Source: a bacterium (GTDB lineage Bacteria > UBA9089 > JASEGY01). Taken from it: a stretch of DNA of 6,645 nt. The translations under genes were made by a program, and so were the position numbers. Positions 6,485 through 6,645 of the stretch are shown piece after piece; positions within the stretch are counted from its first letter, which is position 1; each line of letters opens with the position of its first letter. The stretch is taken from assembly GCA_030019105.1 (NCBI GenBank), contig JASEGY010000196.1:1-6645 (forward strand). The letters run 5' to 3'. Under the pieces are notes generated by a model. It saw only the letters and a list, made by a program, of their open reading frames with translations. It was not told the origin of the DNA and made no database searches.

Positions 6485-6558
6485 CTACACTTTCAGAGTC
6501 AATTCGCGTGCCGCTGCCAAGCCTCAATATCTTCAAACCATTCAATCTTTATCGCTTT
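6485..6558 (-). pseudogene. Decayed N-terminal fragment resembling a four-helix-bundle (S23/IVP-like) protein
   Basis: Read on the minus strand from 6558, one frame gives KAIKIEWFEDIEAWQ before running into a stop. Dropping one base in the next codon restores ARELTLKV, followed by TAG at 6487-6485. The joined reading, FEDIEAWQ then ARELTLKV, matches my memory of the conserved N-terminus of the small four-helix-bundle proteins related to the 23S rRNA intervening-sequence protein (typically F-x-D-L-x-V-W-Q-K-A-R-E-L). In the repaired frame nothing recognisable continues after the stop, no start codon is present, and a TAA precedes the fragment in frame at 6561-6559, so about 24 codons of a roughly 120-residue protein remain. 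It is broken by a one-base deletion near 6512 and truncated. The match rests on short motifs and could be coincidence; a protein profile search of the repaired frame would decide. Confidence 0.5.
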
Positions 6559-6560
6559 TT

Positions 6561-6589
6561 AACCTTGAACCTTGAACCCTTCAACCTGG
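6561..6589. repeat. Imperfect heptamer tandem repeat (AACCTTG-type)
   Basis: Four successive units: AACCTTG (6561-6567), AACCTTG (6568-6574), AACCCTTC (6575-6582) and AACCTGG (6583-6589). The tract directly abuts the decayed fragment at 6485-6558. It resembles the low-complexity spacer repeats at 2040-2081 and 3943-3994 in character but not in unit sequence. Confidence 0.75.
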
Positions 6590-6631
6590 TTATACTCAAC
6601 GCGGGCATAATCTGTGATTTTTGTAACTACT

Positions 6632-6640
6632 AAAGAGGAA
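6632..6640 (+). promoter_or_regulatory. Possible ribosome binding site of a rightward gene beyond the window
   Basis: AAAGAGGAA is followed by only five bases (CACAG) before the window ends. A start codon shortly after the edge would be at normal Shine-Dalgarno spacing, implying a gene divergent from lon. The start codon itself is not visible, and such purine-rich strings occur by chance. Confidence 0.25.
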
Positions 6641-6645
6641 CACAG

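Noticed and set aside
6272..6562. Plus-strand open frame of 96 codons over the lon start
   Set aside because: Overlaps the lon N-terminus in antisense and continues through the repeat tracts and decayed fragment; composition is not protein-like.

Overview
All four recognisable genes in this window lie on the minus strand. In transcription order they are a LonA-type ATP-dependent protease (6405 to 4048), a class V PLP aminotransferase (3535 to 2366), D-3-phosphoglycerate dehydrogenase SerA (2019 to 445) and a 112-residue minimal nucleotidyltransferase (424 to 86). The sequence gives no firm taxonomic marker. It is clearly bacterial (LonA, Shine-Dalgarno sites before every gene). Moderate GC and gaps full of short tandem and foldback repeats recall uncultivated, repeat-rich bacterial lineages, such as some Planctomycetota-like or candidate-phylum genomes. 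That placement is an impression, not a result.

Region by region, 1-85 is an edge with only two tiny ORFs. At 86-2019 the nucleotidyltransferase gene sits 20 bp behind serA, almost certainly on one transcript. At 2020-2365 there is a 3 x 14-bp tandem repeat behind the serA ribosome binding site, then a 275-bp foldback element (MITE copy 1). The aminotransferase gene fills 2366-3535. The 512-bp gap at 3536-4047 is built largely from inserted DNA: a 91-bp hairpin element flanked by perfect 12-bp direct repeats, a 277-bp second copy of the same MITE (about 89% identical to copy 1), and a short repetitive tail. lon fills 4048-6405. The 240 bp at 6406-6645 hold two small tandem-repeat tracts and a decayed fragment resembling a four-helix-bundle (S23/IVP) protein; the last bases look like a ribosome binding site for a rightward gene outside the window.

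The aminotransferase and SerA form a likely serine-biosynthesis or serine/glyoxylate module. SerA makes 3-phosphohydroxypyruvate, and the class V aminotransferase is a plausible, unproven, amino donor step. lon is a general proteostasis gene and appears to be only a neighbour. The nucleotidyltransferase belongs to a group that usually pairs with a HEPN protein, but no partner is visible here, and one of its three expected metal-binding acids appears to be glycine.

The coding content is ordinary. The most informative material is between the genes: two copies of one nested-palindromic element, and a junction from which the order of two insertions can be read. I see no CRISPR array, rRNA, tRNA, convincing riboswitch or convincing intrinsic terminator.
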